From: an uncultured Litorilinea sp.
GTDB taxonomy: Bacteria; Chloroflexota; Anaerolineae; Caldilineales; Caldilineaceae
Reading direction: 5' to 3'
Length of the DNA: 5,058 nt
Assembly (NCBI GenBank): GCA_946885925.1
Contig: CAMPHP010000326.1
Location: 1-5,058, forward strand
In this document: in pieces, positions 1 through 4,881 of the stretch
Position numbering within the stretch: the first letter of the stretch is position 1
Layout of the letters: each line of letters opens with the position of its first letter
The notes under the pieces: model-generated
Seen by the model: the letters and a program-made list of their open reading frames with translations, nothing else
Told to the model about the DNA's origin: nothing
Databases searched by the model: none
Translations under genes and position numbers: made by a program

Positions 1-1227
1 GGCCATTGCCGGGTTGTCGTATTGAGCGGGATAGCCACCGTAGATCCCAATATTCGCAGCCAGATTGAATTGGGCACGCTTGCCAGCCCACATGGGTAGA
101 TCGTCATATTCATGGACAACATTGGTGACAAAGCCCTGCTCGAGCCAAGGCGCATAGATGGAACTGTCGTAGAGTCCTTTGATGAGGTCCACAGCCCTTG
201 TTGGGTTTTTGGCCTCCTTTGACAAGACGAGGGTATAACGCAGGCTGGCGTTGGTCGTGTCGCGCACGTCCTTTGGCTTGGGTGCCAGGCTCGTTGCTTC
301 GGCCAATTCTGGCTTGTTGTCCTCTGCCCATACATAAACGGATGCCGCATTAATGATCAGAATGCCTTGTTCTTCCTGGTAGTTTGTGTTATTGGAAGCA
401 TAGTCCCACGAGGCGGCATCCTCTGGGAACAAGCCCATGTCCCATGCTTCTTTGGCGAAGTTGAGCGCGCGTATGGCTTGTTCTGATGATTGTTCTTGTA
501 GGATGATCTTTGTGCCTGTTTCGTCCCAGATGTCTGCGCCGAAGTTGCGGAAGAGATCATCGCACCAGCCATCGTGCTGTTGTTTGACAACACCAAAGCC
601 CCAGCCGATTTTCTTATCGCCGTTTGCTTCGGTGAATTGTTGTGCCTGGAAGGCGAGATCGCGCACCTGATCCCATGTCCACTGCCCCTCTGGCACTTCG
701 ATGCCCGCCTCCTCAAAAATATCTTGGCGGAAGTGCATCATCGGCGTGTCGATTGAGTAGGGTAAGAACTGGATGTCGCCATCGCGCGTTACATACCCTT
801 CCAATCGCGGCAGCCAGCCTTCGTGAGCCTCACCGACTTCGGCAAAGGTGTCTTTGAGTGATGCCAAACCACCAGCAGCCATCATTTGCAGCGCATCACC
901 CGCACCCGCAAAGAGTGCATCGGGCAAGGTCCCTGCTTCTAACGCAGGCATGACTTTATCCGGGATGTTGCTGTCGGAATCGCGCGAGATCTCAACGGTC
1001 ACACCATTCTCTGACGCCCAGGTTTGAATCCCCTGTTCCAACACCTCGTCGGCTGGTGGCGCATAGGTATTCCACATCCAAAAGCTAAGTGAATTATCCT
1101 GTGCTGGAGCAGCGCCCTCGCTACCGGTTTGGGCTGCAGGCGCTACACACGCGACGAGAGCCGCGCCCGCGGCAGTCACCGCGCTCATACGCAAGAAAGT
1201 GCGACGGCTTAGTTTGTTTGCACTCAT
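1..1227 (-). CDS. ABC sugar transporter substrate-binding lipoprotein, Tat-type signal (partial, C-terminus missing)
   Basis: This is a family-1 extracellular solute-binding protein (UgpB/MalE-like, COG1653-type) that would capture a carbohydrate outside the membrane and deliver it to ABC permeases. The frame is open for 409 codons from the ATG at 1227 to the left edge. The N-terminus has a twin-arginine motif (S7-R8-R9-T10-F11-L12), a hydrophobic Ala-rich core and a lipobox L24-V25-A26-C27, so a folded, lipid-anchored protein is expected. The mature domain starts near residue 49 (SFWMWNTY). Family-like stretches are EAGTLPDALFAG (about 98-109), GWLPRLEGY (about 137-145), FLPYS (154-158) and EEAGIEVPEGQWTWDQV (172-188). 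Aligned by eye with the protein at 3414-4814, shared blocks include ASWDYASNNTNYQ, ASVYVW, KPELAE and YGGYP, which marks them as paralogues. The alignment implies about 40 residues are missing. The start is supported by AAGGAG nine bases upstream. It is divergent from the sulfatase operon. Its own permeases would be expected beyond position 1. The ligand is unknown. Confidence 0.93.
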   Translation of the reverse strand, partial: MSANKLSRRTFLRMSAVTAAGAALVACVAPAAQTGSEGAAPAQDNSLSFWMWNTYAPPADEVLEQGIQTWASENGVTVEISRDSDSNIPDKVMPALEAGTLPDALFAGAGDALQMMAAGGLASLKDTFAEVGEAHEGWLPRLEGYVTRDGDIQFLPYSIDTPMMHFRQDIFEEAGIEVPEGQWTWDQVRDLAFQAQQFTEANGDKKIGWGFGVVKQQHDGWCDDLFRNFGADIWDETGTKIILQEQSSEQAIRALNFAKEAWDMGLFPEDAASWDYASNNTNYQEEQGILIINAASVYVWAEDNKPELAEATSLAPKPKDVRDTTNASLRYTLVLSKEAKNPTRAVDLIKGLYDSSIYAPWLEQGFVTNVVHEYDDLPMWAGKRAQFNLAANIGIYGGYPAQYDNPAMA

Positions 1228-1236
1228 TCCTTTGGT

Positions 1237-1242
1237 CTCCTT
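1237..1242 (-). promoter_or_regulatory. Ribosome binding site of the minus-strand binding protein
   Basis: On the minus strand this reads AAGGAG, nine bases before the ATG at 1225-1227. It fixes the start codon and gives a peptide that begins directly with a Tat lipoprotein signal. A second AAAGGA touches the ATG and is too close to act as a Shine-Dalgarno sequence. Confidence 0.8.
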
Positions 1243-1243
1243 G

Positions 1244-1273
1244 TTTTACATGATGTGATTTTACATAACATGG
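1244..1273. repeat. Imperfect 15-base tandem repeat in the leader of the minus-strand binding protein
   Basis: Two adjacent 15-base units (1244-1258 and 1259-1273) both begin TTTTACAT on the plus strand and agree at 11 of 15 positions. Read toward the gene, the unit junction creates TAAAAT (1258-1263, minus strand), one base from the -10 consensus. No convincing -35 lies 16-18 bases upstream of it, so a promoter here is only possible. The repeat sits directly upstream of the Shine-Dalgarno sequence. The same arrangement occurs upstream of two other genes in this window. Confidence 0.5.
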
Positions 1274-1293
1274 TTGACAGACGGTAGAGGCTT

Positions 1294-1312
1294 ATGGGAA
1301 GCGAAGAATGAC
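1294..1312 (-). promoter_or_regulatory. Shared upstream motif, copy 1 (GTCAT-N5-GCTTCCCAT)
   Basis: On the minus strand this reads GTCAT, five bases, then GCTTCCCAT, 67-85 bases upstream of the binding-protein start. The same 14 bases without the five-base insert occur upstream of the sulfatase (1757-1770) in the same orientation relative to that gene. It could be a shared regulator site. The 9-base core alone could recur by chance in a region this size, so confidence is low. Confidence 0.3.
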
Positions 1313-1471
1313 ACCGGCTGTTCCATAGAGAGATACCGAAGATAGATGAAGCTCGATAACATGTGGATAGGCTATGTACGCGCCGAGCTTGCACTCATAA
1401 CGCGCGATAGTGGAGTATCAGTACTGGGCAAGCGAGAATCATCTCAGGATCGACACGAGGGGGAGTTTGAT

Positions 1472-1482
1472 CCCGCTGCGGG
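1472..1482. promoter_or_regulatory. Perfect 11-base dyad CCCGCTGCGGG
   Basis: The dyad is CCCGC-T-GCGGG, a perfect palindrome around a single central base. As RNA only a very small hairpin could form, and no T tract follows, so it is not a terminator. The compact dyad in a divergent intergenic region is compatible with a protein-binding site. No family consensus was recognised. Confidence 0.25.
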
Positions 1483-1555
1483 CTACTGATAAATCGTTTG
1501 TCTAAGCTACCTAAGAAATAACCGTGAAGTAATTGTCTTTGTTGGGAACGGTTGC

Positions 1556-1568
1556 TCACATCATAACA
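1556..1568 (+). repeat. Interspersed motif TCACATCATAACA, copy A
   Basis: This 13-base stretch matches 1693-1705 (TCAGATCATAACA) at 12 of 13 positions in the same orientation, 137 bases apart. Its first nine bases, TCACATCAT, also occur on the minus strand at 1250-1258, inside the leader repeat of the binding-protein gene. Three related copies in one intergenic region suggest a regulator site, but the copies are short. Confidence 0.3.
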
Positions 1569-1612
1569 GGTTTATTTTGCGGCTGCAACCAATCGGGCAA
1601 AACGGAGTACAA

Positions 1613-1637
1613 TTGACAGAAAAGAGAGCATTATGAT
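1613..1637 (+). promoter_or_regulatory. Weak promoter candidate toward the sulfatase gene
   Basis: A perfect -35 hexamer TTGACA (1613-1618) is followed by TATGAT (1632-1637), one base from the -10 consensus. The spacer is only 13 bases against the usual 16-18, so standard sigma-70 recognition is doubtful. If it is used, transcription would begin near 1644, just upstream of the GntR-type dyad at 1651-1661, a position where a bound repressor would block initiation. Confidence 0.25.
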
Positions 1638-1650
1638 AGGCTGGGTGTTG

Positions 1651-1661
1651 TGGTCTGACCA
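1651..1661. promoter_or_regulatory. Candidate FadR-type GntR operator TGGTCTGACCA
   Basis: The sequence TGGTC-T-GACCA is a perfect 11-base dyad. It fits the TNGTNNNACNA consensus known for operators of the FadR (FCD) subfamily of GntR regulators, which often control sugar-acid, organic-acid and fatty-acid genes. It lies in the divergent region 161 bases before the sulfatase start. No GntR gene is in the window. An alternative reading is a tiny hairpin feeding the T-rich run at 1662-1676, but the stem would be at most four base pairs. Confidence 0.45.
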
Positions 1662-1692
1662 TTTTTTTTCTTTTTTCATCTGCCCTGGTGTG

Positions 1693-1705
1693 TCAGATCA
1701 TAACA
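1693..1705 (+). repeat. Interspersed motif TCAGATCATAACA, copy B
   Basis: This is the partner of 1556-1568, with one mismatch in 13 bases. It overlaps the arm GTCAGATC (1692-1699), which could pair with GGTCTGAC (1652-1659) in RNA with one G-U pair. Its role is unknown. Confidence 0.3.
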
Positions 1706-1756
1706 CTGCTCTCTAACTTTAGCCCGCTAATGATTTATCTGTCTACGATGCGGGTA

Positions 1757-1770
1757 GTCATGCTTCCCAT
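1757..1770 (+). promoter_or_regulatory. Shared upstream motif, copy 2 (GTCATGCTTCCCAT)
   Basis: It contains the same bases as 1294-1312 read from the other strand, without the five-base insert. It lies 52-65 bases before the sulfatase start and is oriented toward that gene. Its symmetrical place with respect to both divergent genes is the argument for function. Confidence 0.3.
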
Positions 1771-1777
1771 TTCTTCC

Positions 1778-1810
1778 GAATCAATAACATAGAATCAATA
1801 GCATAGAATC
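1778..1810 (+). repeat. 14-base tandem repeat with duplicated -10-like TAGAAT upstream of the sulfatase
   Basis: Unit GAATCAATAACATA (1778-1791) is followed by GAATCAATAGCATA (1792-1805), 13 of 14 bases identical, and then by the first five bases of a third unit (1806-1810). Each unit junction creates TAGAAT (1790-1795 and 1804-1809), one base from the -10 consensus. Transcription from the second would begin within about six bases of the sulfatase start, giving a nearly leaderless message. No clear -35 is visible; TTCCCA at 1765-1770 is 19 bases upstream of the first TAGAAT. Confidence 0.6.
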
Positions 1811-1821
1811 GTTGAGCGTTT

Positions 1822-3318
1822 ATGATGGCAGCACGCCCCAATCTGCTTTATATTCACAGCGACCAGCACAATGCCCACGTTTTGGGCTGTTATGGTGACG
1901 CCCTTATCGAGACACCCAATCTAGATCGATTAGCTGCTGAGGGGACCCACTTTACGGGAGCCTATTGCACTTCGCCCATCTGTGTGCCTTCTCGCATGTC
2001 GATGTTGACTGGACGCCACCCGTATCAAAATCAGGTGTGGACCAACAATCATCTACTTGATTCAGGGATACCTACCCTGGCGCATAGCATGGGGGCCGCG
2101 GGTTATCGCCCGGTGCTGATCGGGCGGATGCACTCTATCGGGCCAGACCAGTTGCATGGCTATGCTGAACGTTATGTCGGAGATCACAGCGGGAACTTTC
2201 TCGGTGGCGTTGCGGTAGACCGCGGGGTACTGGATGGCACGGCAGGCCCAGAGCGGATAAGCCTCTTGCGCTCCGGGCCGGGTCAATCGGCCTACCAAGT
2301 CCATGACGAGGATGTAGCTGCTTCGGCAGTAGACTATCTCAACCGGCTGGGGGTGCAAAAGCGTGCTTTTGGCGAGATTGAGCCTTTTAGTTTGTCGGTG
2401 GGTTTTATGCTGCCCCATCCGCCCTATGTCGCGCGCCGGGAAGATTATGAGCGCTATGCTGGAAAGATCACTCTGCCAGAGCGGCCCGAATCTCACGAGC
2501 AGGTGCACCATCCGTATATTCGACGCTGGCGCGAATACACGGGCATTGCCGAGGTAAGCGAGGCGGAAGTACGCCGGGCGCGTGCGGCCTATTGGGGGCT
2601 GGTTCATCGAGTGGATAAGATGGTAGGGCAGATCTTGGCTGCACTGCACGAAAATGGATTGGCCGAAAATACGTTGATCGTCTACACCTCTGATCATGGC
2701 GATATGCAAGGCGAACATGGCCTTTGGTGGAAGCATGTCTTTTACGAGGAATCGGTGCGGGTTCCGCTGATCGTCCACTGGCCTGGCGTGATTGCCGCGG
2801 GGCAGCGTTGTGAGCGCATCGTCAGCGCGCTCGATGTGACCGCGACCCTGCTGGATGCGCTGGAGGCCCCTGCACTGCCGGGGAGTCCAGGGCGGAGCTT
2901 CTTAGGGTTGATCAGTGAGAGACGACCTACACCCACTTGGGATGATGTGGCCTTTTCCGAGTATGTGGCCGACCAATATACACCTGATGGCGAGTCGTAC
3001 CATCGCATGCTGCGTAGGGGACCGTGGAAATTGGTCTATTATGAAGGCATGGAACCCCAGTTGTTTAACCTGGAAGATGATCCAGGGGAGATGGTGGATC
3101 GGGCGGCTGACCCAGCATGTCGTCGGATTCGCGAGGAATTGACCGAGCAAGTTTTGGCCGATTGGAATCCTGCCACGATTGCGCCGGTGTTGGCGCAGAA
3201 GCGAGCAGAAACGCGGATCTTGCGTGAATGGGCCAACCGCACGCACCCAGCAGAGCAATACCGCTGGCCTTTGTCTGCCAGCATGAACCGATTGGATGAT
3301 TTGGCATTATCTGAATAA
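1822..3318 (+). CDS. Formylglycine-dependent sulfatase, choline-sulfatase-like, cytoplasmic
   Basis: This type I sulfatase (alkaline phosphatase superfamily, 498 residues) would hydrolyse a sulfate ester to an alcohol plus sulfate. The catalytic signature is C54-V-P-S-R58 followed by LTGR (62-65). Cys54 should be converted to formylglycine by a maturase not encoded here. Likely metal and active-site residues are D14-Q15 in SDQH, H104 in GRMHS, H199 in LPHPPY, D291-H292 in SDHGDMQGEHG and K304 in LWWK. The family lysine of the GKMH motif is Arg102. The blocks GPDQLHG (107-113), PYVARR (201-206) and VPLIV (314-318), and the overall length, resemble choline sulfatase (BetC) as I recall it. The C-terminal LFNLEDDPGE (414-423) is typical of sulfatases. 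There is no signal peptide or membrane segment, so it should act in the cytoplasm on an imported substrate. TGA at 1813-1815 limits the start to ATG 1822 or 1825; neither has a good Shine-Dalgarno sequence. It is followed 95 bases later by a binding-protein gene. The substrate is unknown; a sulfated sugar is inferred from context. Confidence 0.93.
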   Translation: MMAARPNLLYIHSDQHNAHVLGCYGDALIETPNLDRLAAEGTHFTGAYCTSPICVPSRMSMLTGRHPYQNQVWTNNHLLDSGIPTLAHSMGAAGYRPVLIGRMHSIGPDQLHGYAERYVGDHSGNFLGGVAVDRGVLDGTAGPERISLLRSGPGQSAYQVHDEDVAASAVDYLNRLGVQKRAFGEIEPFSLSVGFMLPHPPYVARREDYERYAGKITLPERPESHEQVHHPYIRRWREYTGIAEVSEAEVRRARAAYWGLVHRVDKMVGQILAALHENGLAENTLIVYTSDHGDMQGEHGLWWKHVFYEESVRVPLIVHWPGVIAAGQRCERIVSALDVTATLLDALEAPALPGSPGRSFLGLISERRPTPTWDDVAFSEYVADQYTPDGESYHRMLRRGPWKLVYYEGMEPQLFNLEDDPGEMVDRAADPACRRIREELTEQVLADWNPATIAPVLAQKRAETRILREWANRTHPAEQYRWPLSASMNRLDDLALSE

Positions 3319-3341
3319 TGCAGACCGAGTAGTGCAGATTT

Positions 3342-3353
3342 AGCTAGGTAGCT
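3342..3353. promoter_or_regulatory. Small dyad AGCTA-GG-TAGCT between sulfatase and binding protein
   Basis: This is a perfect 5-base inverted repeat with a two-base centre in the 95-base gap. No T run follows, so it is not a terminator. It may be an operator half-site pair or chance. Confidence 0.15.
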
Positions 3354-3371
3354 CCATCCGTCCCTATCAAG

Positions 3372-3401
3372 TCCATTCACGTCTATCCATTCACGTCTAT
3401 C
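3372..3401 (+). repeat. Perfect 14-base tandem duplication upstream of the second binding protein
   Basis: TCCATTCACGTCTA occurs twice in tandem without mismatch (3372-3385 and 3386-3399), followed by two bases of a third unit. A decayed relative, TCCATCCGTCCCTATC, lies at 3353-3368 (11 of 16 bases). The array ends two bases before the Shine-Dalgarno sequence. Perfect identity suggests a recent duplication by slippage or strong constraint. Confidence 0.75.
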
Positions 3402-3402
3402 G

Positions 3403-3408
3403 AGGAGG
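3403..3408 (+). promoter_or_regulatory. Strong ribosome binding site AGGAGG
   Basis: A full AGGAGG lies five bases before the ATG at 3414. It contrasts with the poor site of the sulfatase upstream and implies that the binding protein is translated much more strongly, as expected for an abundant periplasm-side receptor. Confidence 0.85.
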
Positions 3409-3413
3409 AACCA

Positions 3414-4814
3414 ATGCAGAAACGCATGAAGCAGTGGATGCGCCATCCGCGCCTTTGGGTGTCGATGCTGGTCATGGCGCTGGCCGCAGCGGCTTGTGCA
3501 GCACCGGCGGCCCCAGCAGATAGCGGCGCGGCTGCTCCCGCTGGGGGTGCGACGCAACCCGCAGCGGCGGCAGAAGCAACAGCCTTGCCAGAAATCCCTG
3601 CACCGCAGGAAGGGGTCTTTACCTATTGGGGCGGCCTGATCTTCTCAGATGCGGCTAACCAGATGTTGGTGGATCGTGTTACCCAATGGGGTCAAGAGCG
3701 CGGCATCGAAACCGAAGTTGTCATGATCAATGAGAACGAAACACAGCAGCGTGTCTCTGCCGCCGTTGAAGCGGGGACCATGCCTTCGGCGCTGGATATG
3801 GGGCGCGGCTTGATGTTGCTTCTCAGCGAGAGCGACGAACTCGAGCCAGTGGATGCGCTTTATGATGAAATTGGCGCATCGTTAGGCGGCTGGCTACCTT
3901 TGGCCGATGAAGCCACGAACCCAGAGCGCTATGGTGGGAATCGCTATGGTATTCCTTATAGCTTGGGCGGTAACGTGCTCTTCCGGCGTAACGATGTGCT
4001 GGAACCTGCTGGCTATCCCGATGCACCAGAGACTTGGGAGGAATTGGGCGAAGCGGCGCGCGCGGCTCACAATCCACCGGAAATTTATGGTATGGGCTTT
4101 GCGCTCTCCAACGTGGGGGATGGCAACTTAACCACAGCGATGCTCCAATCTTGGGGTGGTCGTATCGCTGACGATGAAGGACGCAACTGTACTCTTGATT
4201 CACCGGAAACGCGCGCGTTCCTCGAATGGATCACCACCGCCTATGCCGACGGTCTCTTCCCGCCAGGTGCTACGACCTGGGATGGCGCGGGTGACAATGT
4301 GGCCTACCAGTCGGGCAACGCGGTCTTTATTGCCAACCCTGGTAGTGTCTATCTCTATCTGGTCGAGAATGACCCCGAGCTGGCGGAGGTCAGCCGCTTC
4401 TCTGCATTGCCAACCGGCCCGGTTATGCGCATCTCCTCTGCGGATGCCAAGGTGCGTGTCATTCCCACGACCAGCCCGCATAAGGAGCAAGCACAGGATC
4501 TCTTTAGGTATCTGGCGGAAGAAGAGTACATGGAAGAGTACTATGCTCACGCCATTTACGGGCCTGCGGCTCAAGCCTATGTGGACGCGCCGATCTTCAC
4601 CGATAGCCCTGTTCACGCGGGTCTGGCAGATTTGGCGCTAAATGGTACCTTTGGTGGCTATCCGGACGTGGACAACGCTGCTTTTGCCGCCTATGGCTCC
4701 CAATTCTTGACGCCGCGCATGATCCAACGCGTTGTCATTGATGGGTTAAGCATTGACGAGTCCATTGCTGAAACGCAAGCTGCTTGCCAAGCGATCTACG
4801 ACGAGTACCAGTAA
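3414..4814 (+). CDS. ABC sugar transporter substrate-binding lipoprotein, Sec-type signal
   Basis: This complete 466-residue family-1 solute-binding protein is expected to bind a carbohydrate outside the membrane and hand it to the permease encoded next. Residues 1-13 are basic (MQKRMKQWMRHPR) and 14-27 are hydrophobic, followed by Cys28. The lipobox is AAAC, so its -3 position is Ala rather than the usual Leu/Val/Ile; lipidation is likely but not textbook. Residues 29-65 are a low-complexity Ala/Pro/Gly linker of the kind common in Chloroflexota lipoproteins. The binding domain runs from about 67 (GVFTYWGG) to 466. Family-like blocks are AAVEAGTMPSALDMG (116-130), YGIPYSLGGNVLFRRNDVLEPAG (about 178-200), PETWEEL (205-211), GNAVFIANPGS (301-311) and GGYP (414-417). 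It is paralogous to the minus-strand protein at 1-1227 but uses a Sec rather than a Tat signal. It lies between the sulfatase and the permease on one strand, so they are probably one operon. The ligand is unknown. Confidence 0.95.
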   Translation: MQKRMKQWMRHPRLWVSMLVMALAAAACAAPAAPADSGAAAPAGGATQPAAAAEATALPEIPAPQEGVFTYWGGLIFSDAANQMLVDRVTQWGQERGIETEVVMINENETQQRVSAAVEAGTMPSALDMGRGLMLLLSESDELEPVDALYDEIGASLGGWLPLADEATNPERYGGNRYGIPYSLGGNVLFRRNDVLEPAGYPDAPETWEELGEAARAAHNPPEIYGMGFALSNVGDGNLTTAMLQSWGGRIADDEGRNCTLDSPETRAFLEWITTAYADGLFPPGATTWDGAGDNVAYQSGNAVFIANPGSVYLYLVENDPELAEVSRFSALPTGPVMRISSADAKVRVIPTTSPHKEQAQDLFRYLAEEEYMEEYYAHAIYGPAAQAYVDAPIFTDSPVHAGLADLALNGTFGGYPDVDNAAFAAYGSQFLTPRMIQRVVIDGLSIDESIAETQAACQAIYDEYQ

Positions 4815-4832
4815 ATCATTTGGCGTTGTGCT

Positions 4833-4863
4833 GTGACAGCCATCCGTTTAGGGTGGCTGTCAC
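4833..4863 (+). terminator. Stem-loop between binding protein and permease (attenuator or mRNA stabiliser)
   Basis: GTGACAGCCA (4833-4842) pairs perfectly with TGGCTGTCAC (4854-4863). The stem extends inward by one T-G and two C-G pairs to 13 pairs around a five-base loop, GTTTA. Only TGATTTT follows, so as an intrinsic terminator it would be leaky. Such hairpins between the binding-protein gene and permease genes commonly protect the upstream message or reduce read-through, giving many receptors per permease. It begins 19 bases after the stop codon and ends 18 bases before the next start. Confidence 0.75.
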
Positions 4864-4881
4864 TGATTTTGCGAGGAACCT

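Larger units (their letters stand above)
1228..1821. other. 594-base divergent intergenic control region without a gene
   Basis: This region separates two genes that point away from each other, so it must hold both promoters. Only very short open frames are present and none has a Shine-Dalgarno sequence plus a credible protein. I see no tRNA-like cloverleaf, insertion-sequence ends or CRISPR pattern. It is visibly more AT-rich in places (for example 1661-1677 and 1778-1810) than the flanking genes. It carries several small repeated or palindromic motifs, listed separately. Confidence 0.85.

Noticed and set aside
357..716. Minus-strand open frame of 119 codons inside the first receptor gene
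   Set aside because: It is an out-of-frame overlap on the same strand as the real receptor frame, which is open across the whole 1-1227 interval with clear family motifs.
437..857. Several plus-strand open frames of 60-77 codons
   Set aside because: They are antisense to the receptor gene, with no domain or start signals.
1274..1279. Perfect TTGACA on the plus strand as a -35 toward the sulfatase
   Set aside because: No -10-like hexamer lies 16-18 bases downstream, and it is more than 500 bases from the gene it would serve.
1550..1590. Inverted repeat GGTTGC (1550-1555) and GCAACC (1585-1590) as an operator or hairpin
   Set aside because: Six bases separated by 29 are expected by chance in a region of this size, and nothing around them supports a structure.
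1662..1676. T-rich run as a stand-alone intrinsic terminator
   Set aside because: The preceding dyad gives at most about four base pairs of stem and there is no gene upstream on the plus strand to terminate.
1778..1810. Tandem repeats here and at 3372-3401 as a CRISPR array
   Set aside because: The units are directly adjacent with no spacers, are only 14 bases long and have two copies each.
2062..2778. Long open frame (238 codons) on the minus strand opposite the sulfatase
   Set aside because: It is fully antisense to a gene with intact catalytic motifs, its protein has no recognisable domain or sensible composition, and no ribosome site was seen. It is a shadow of the coding strand.
3039..3557. 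Minus-strand open frame of 172 codons spanning the end of the sulfatase and the start of the second receptor
   Set aside because: It crosses the intergenic gap and the signal-peptide region of a well-supported gene, is rich in Arg/Ser/His/Cys as expected of an antisense frame, and lacks any family motif.
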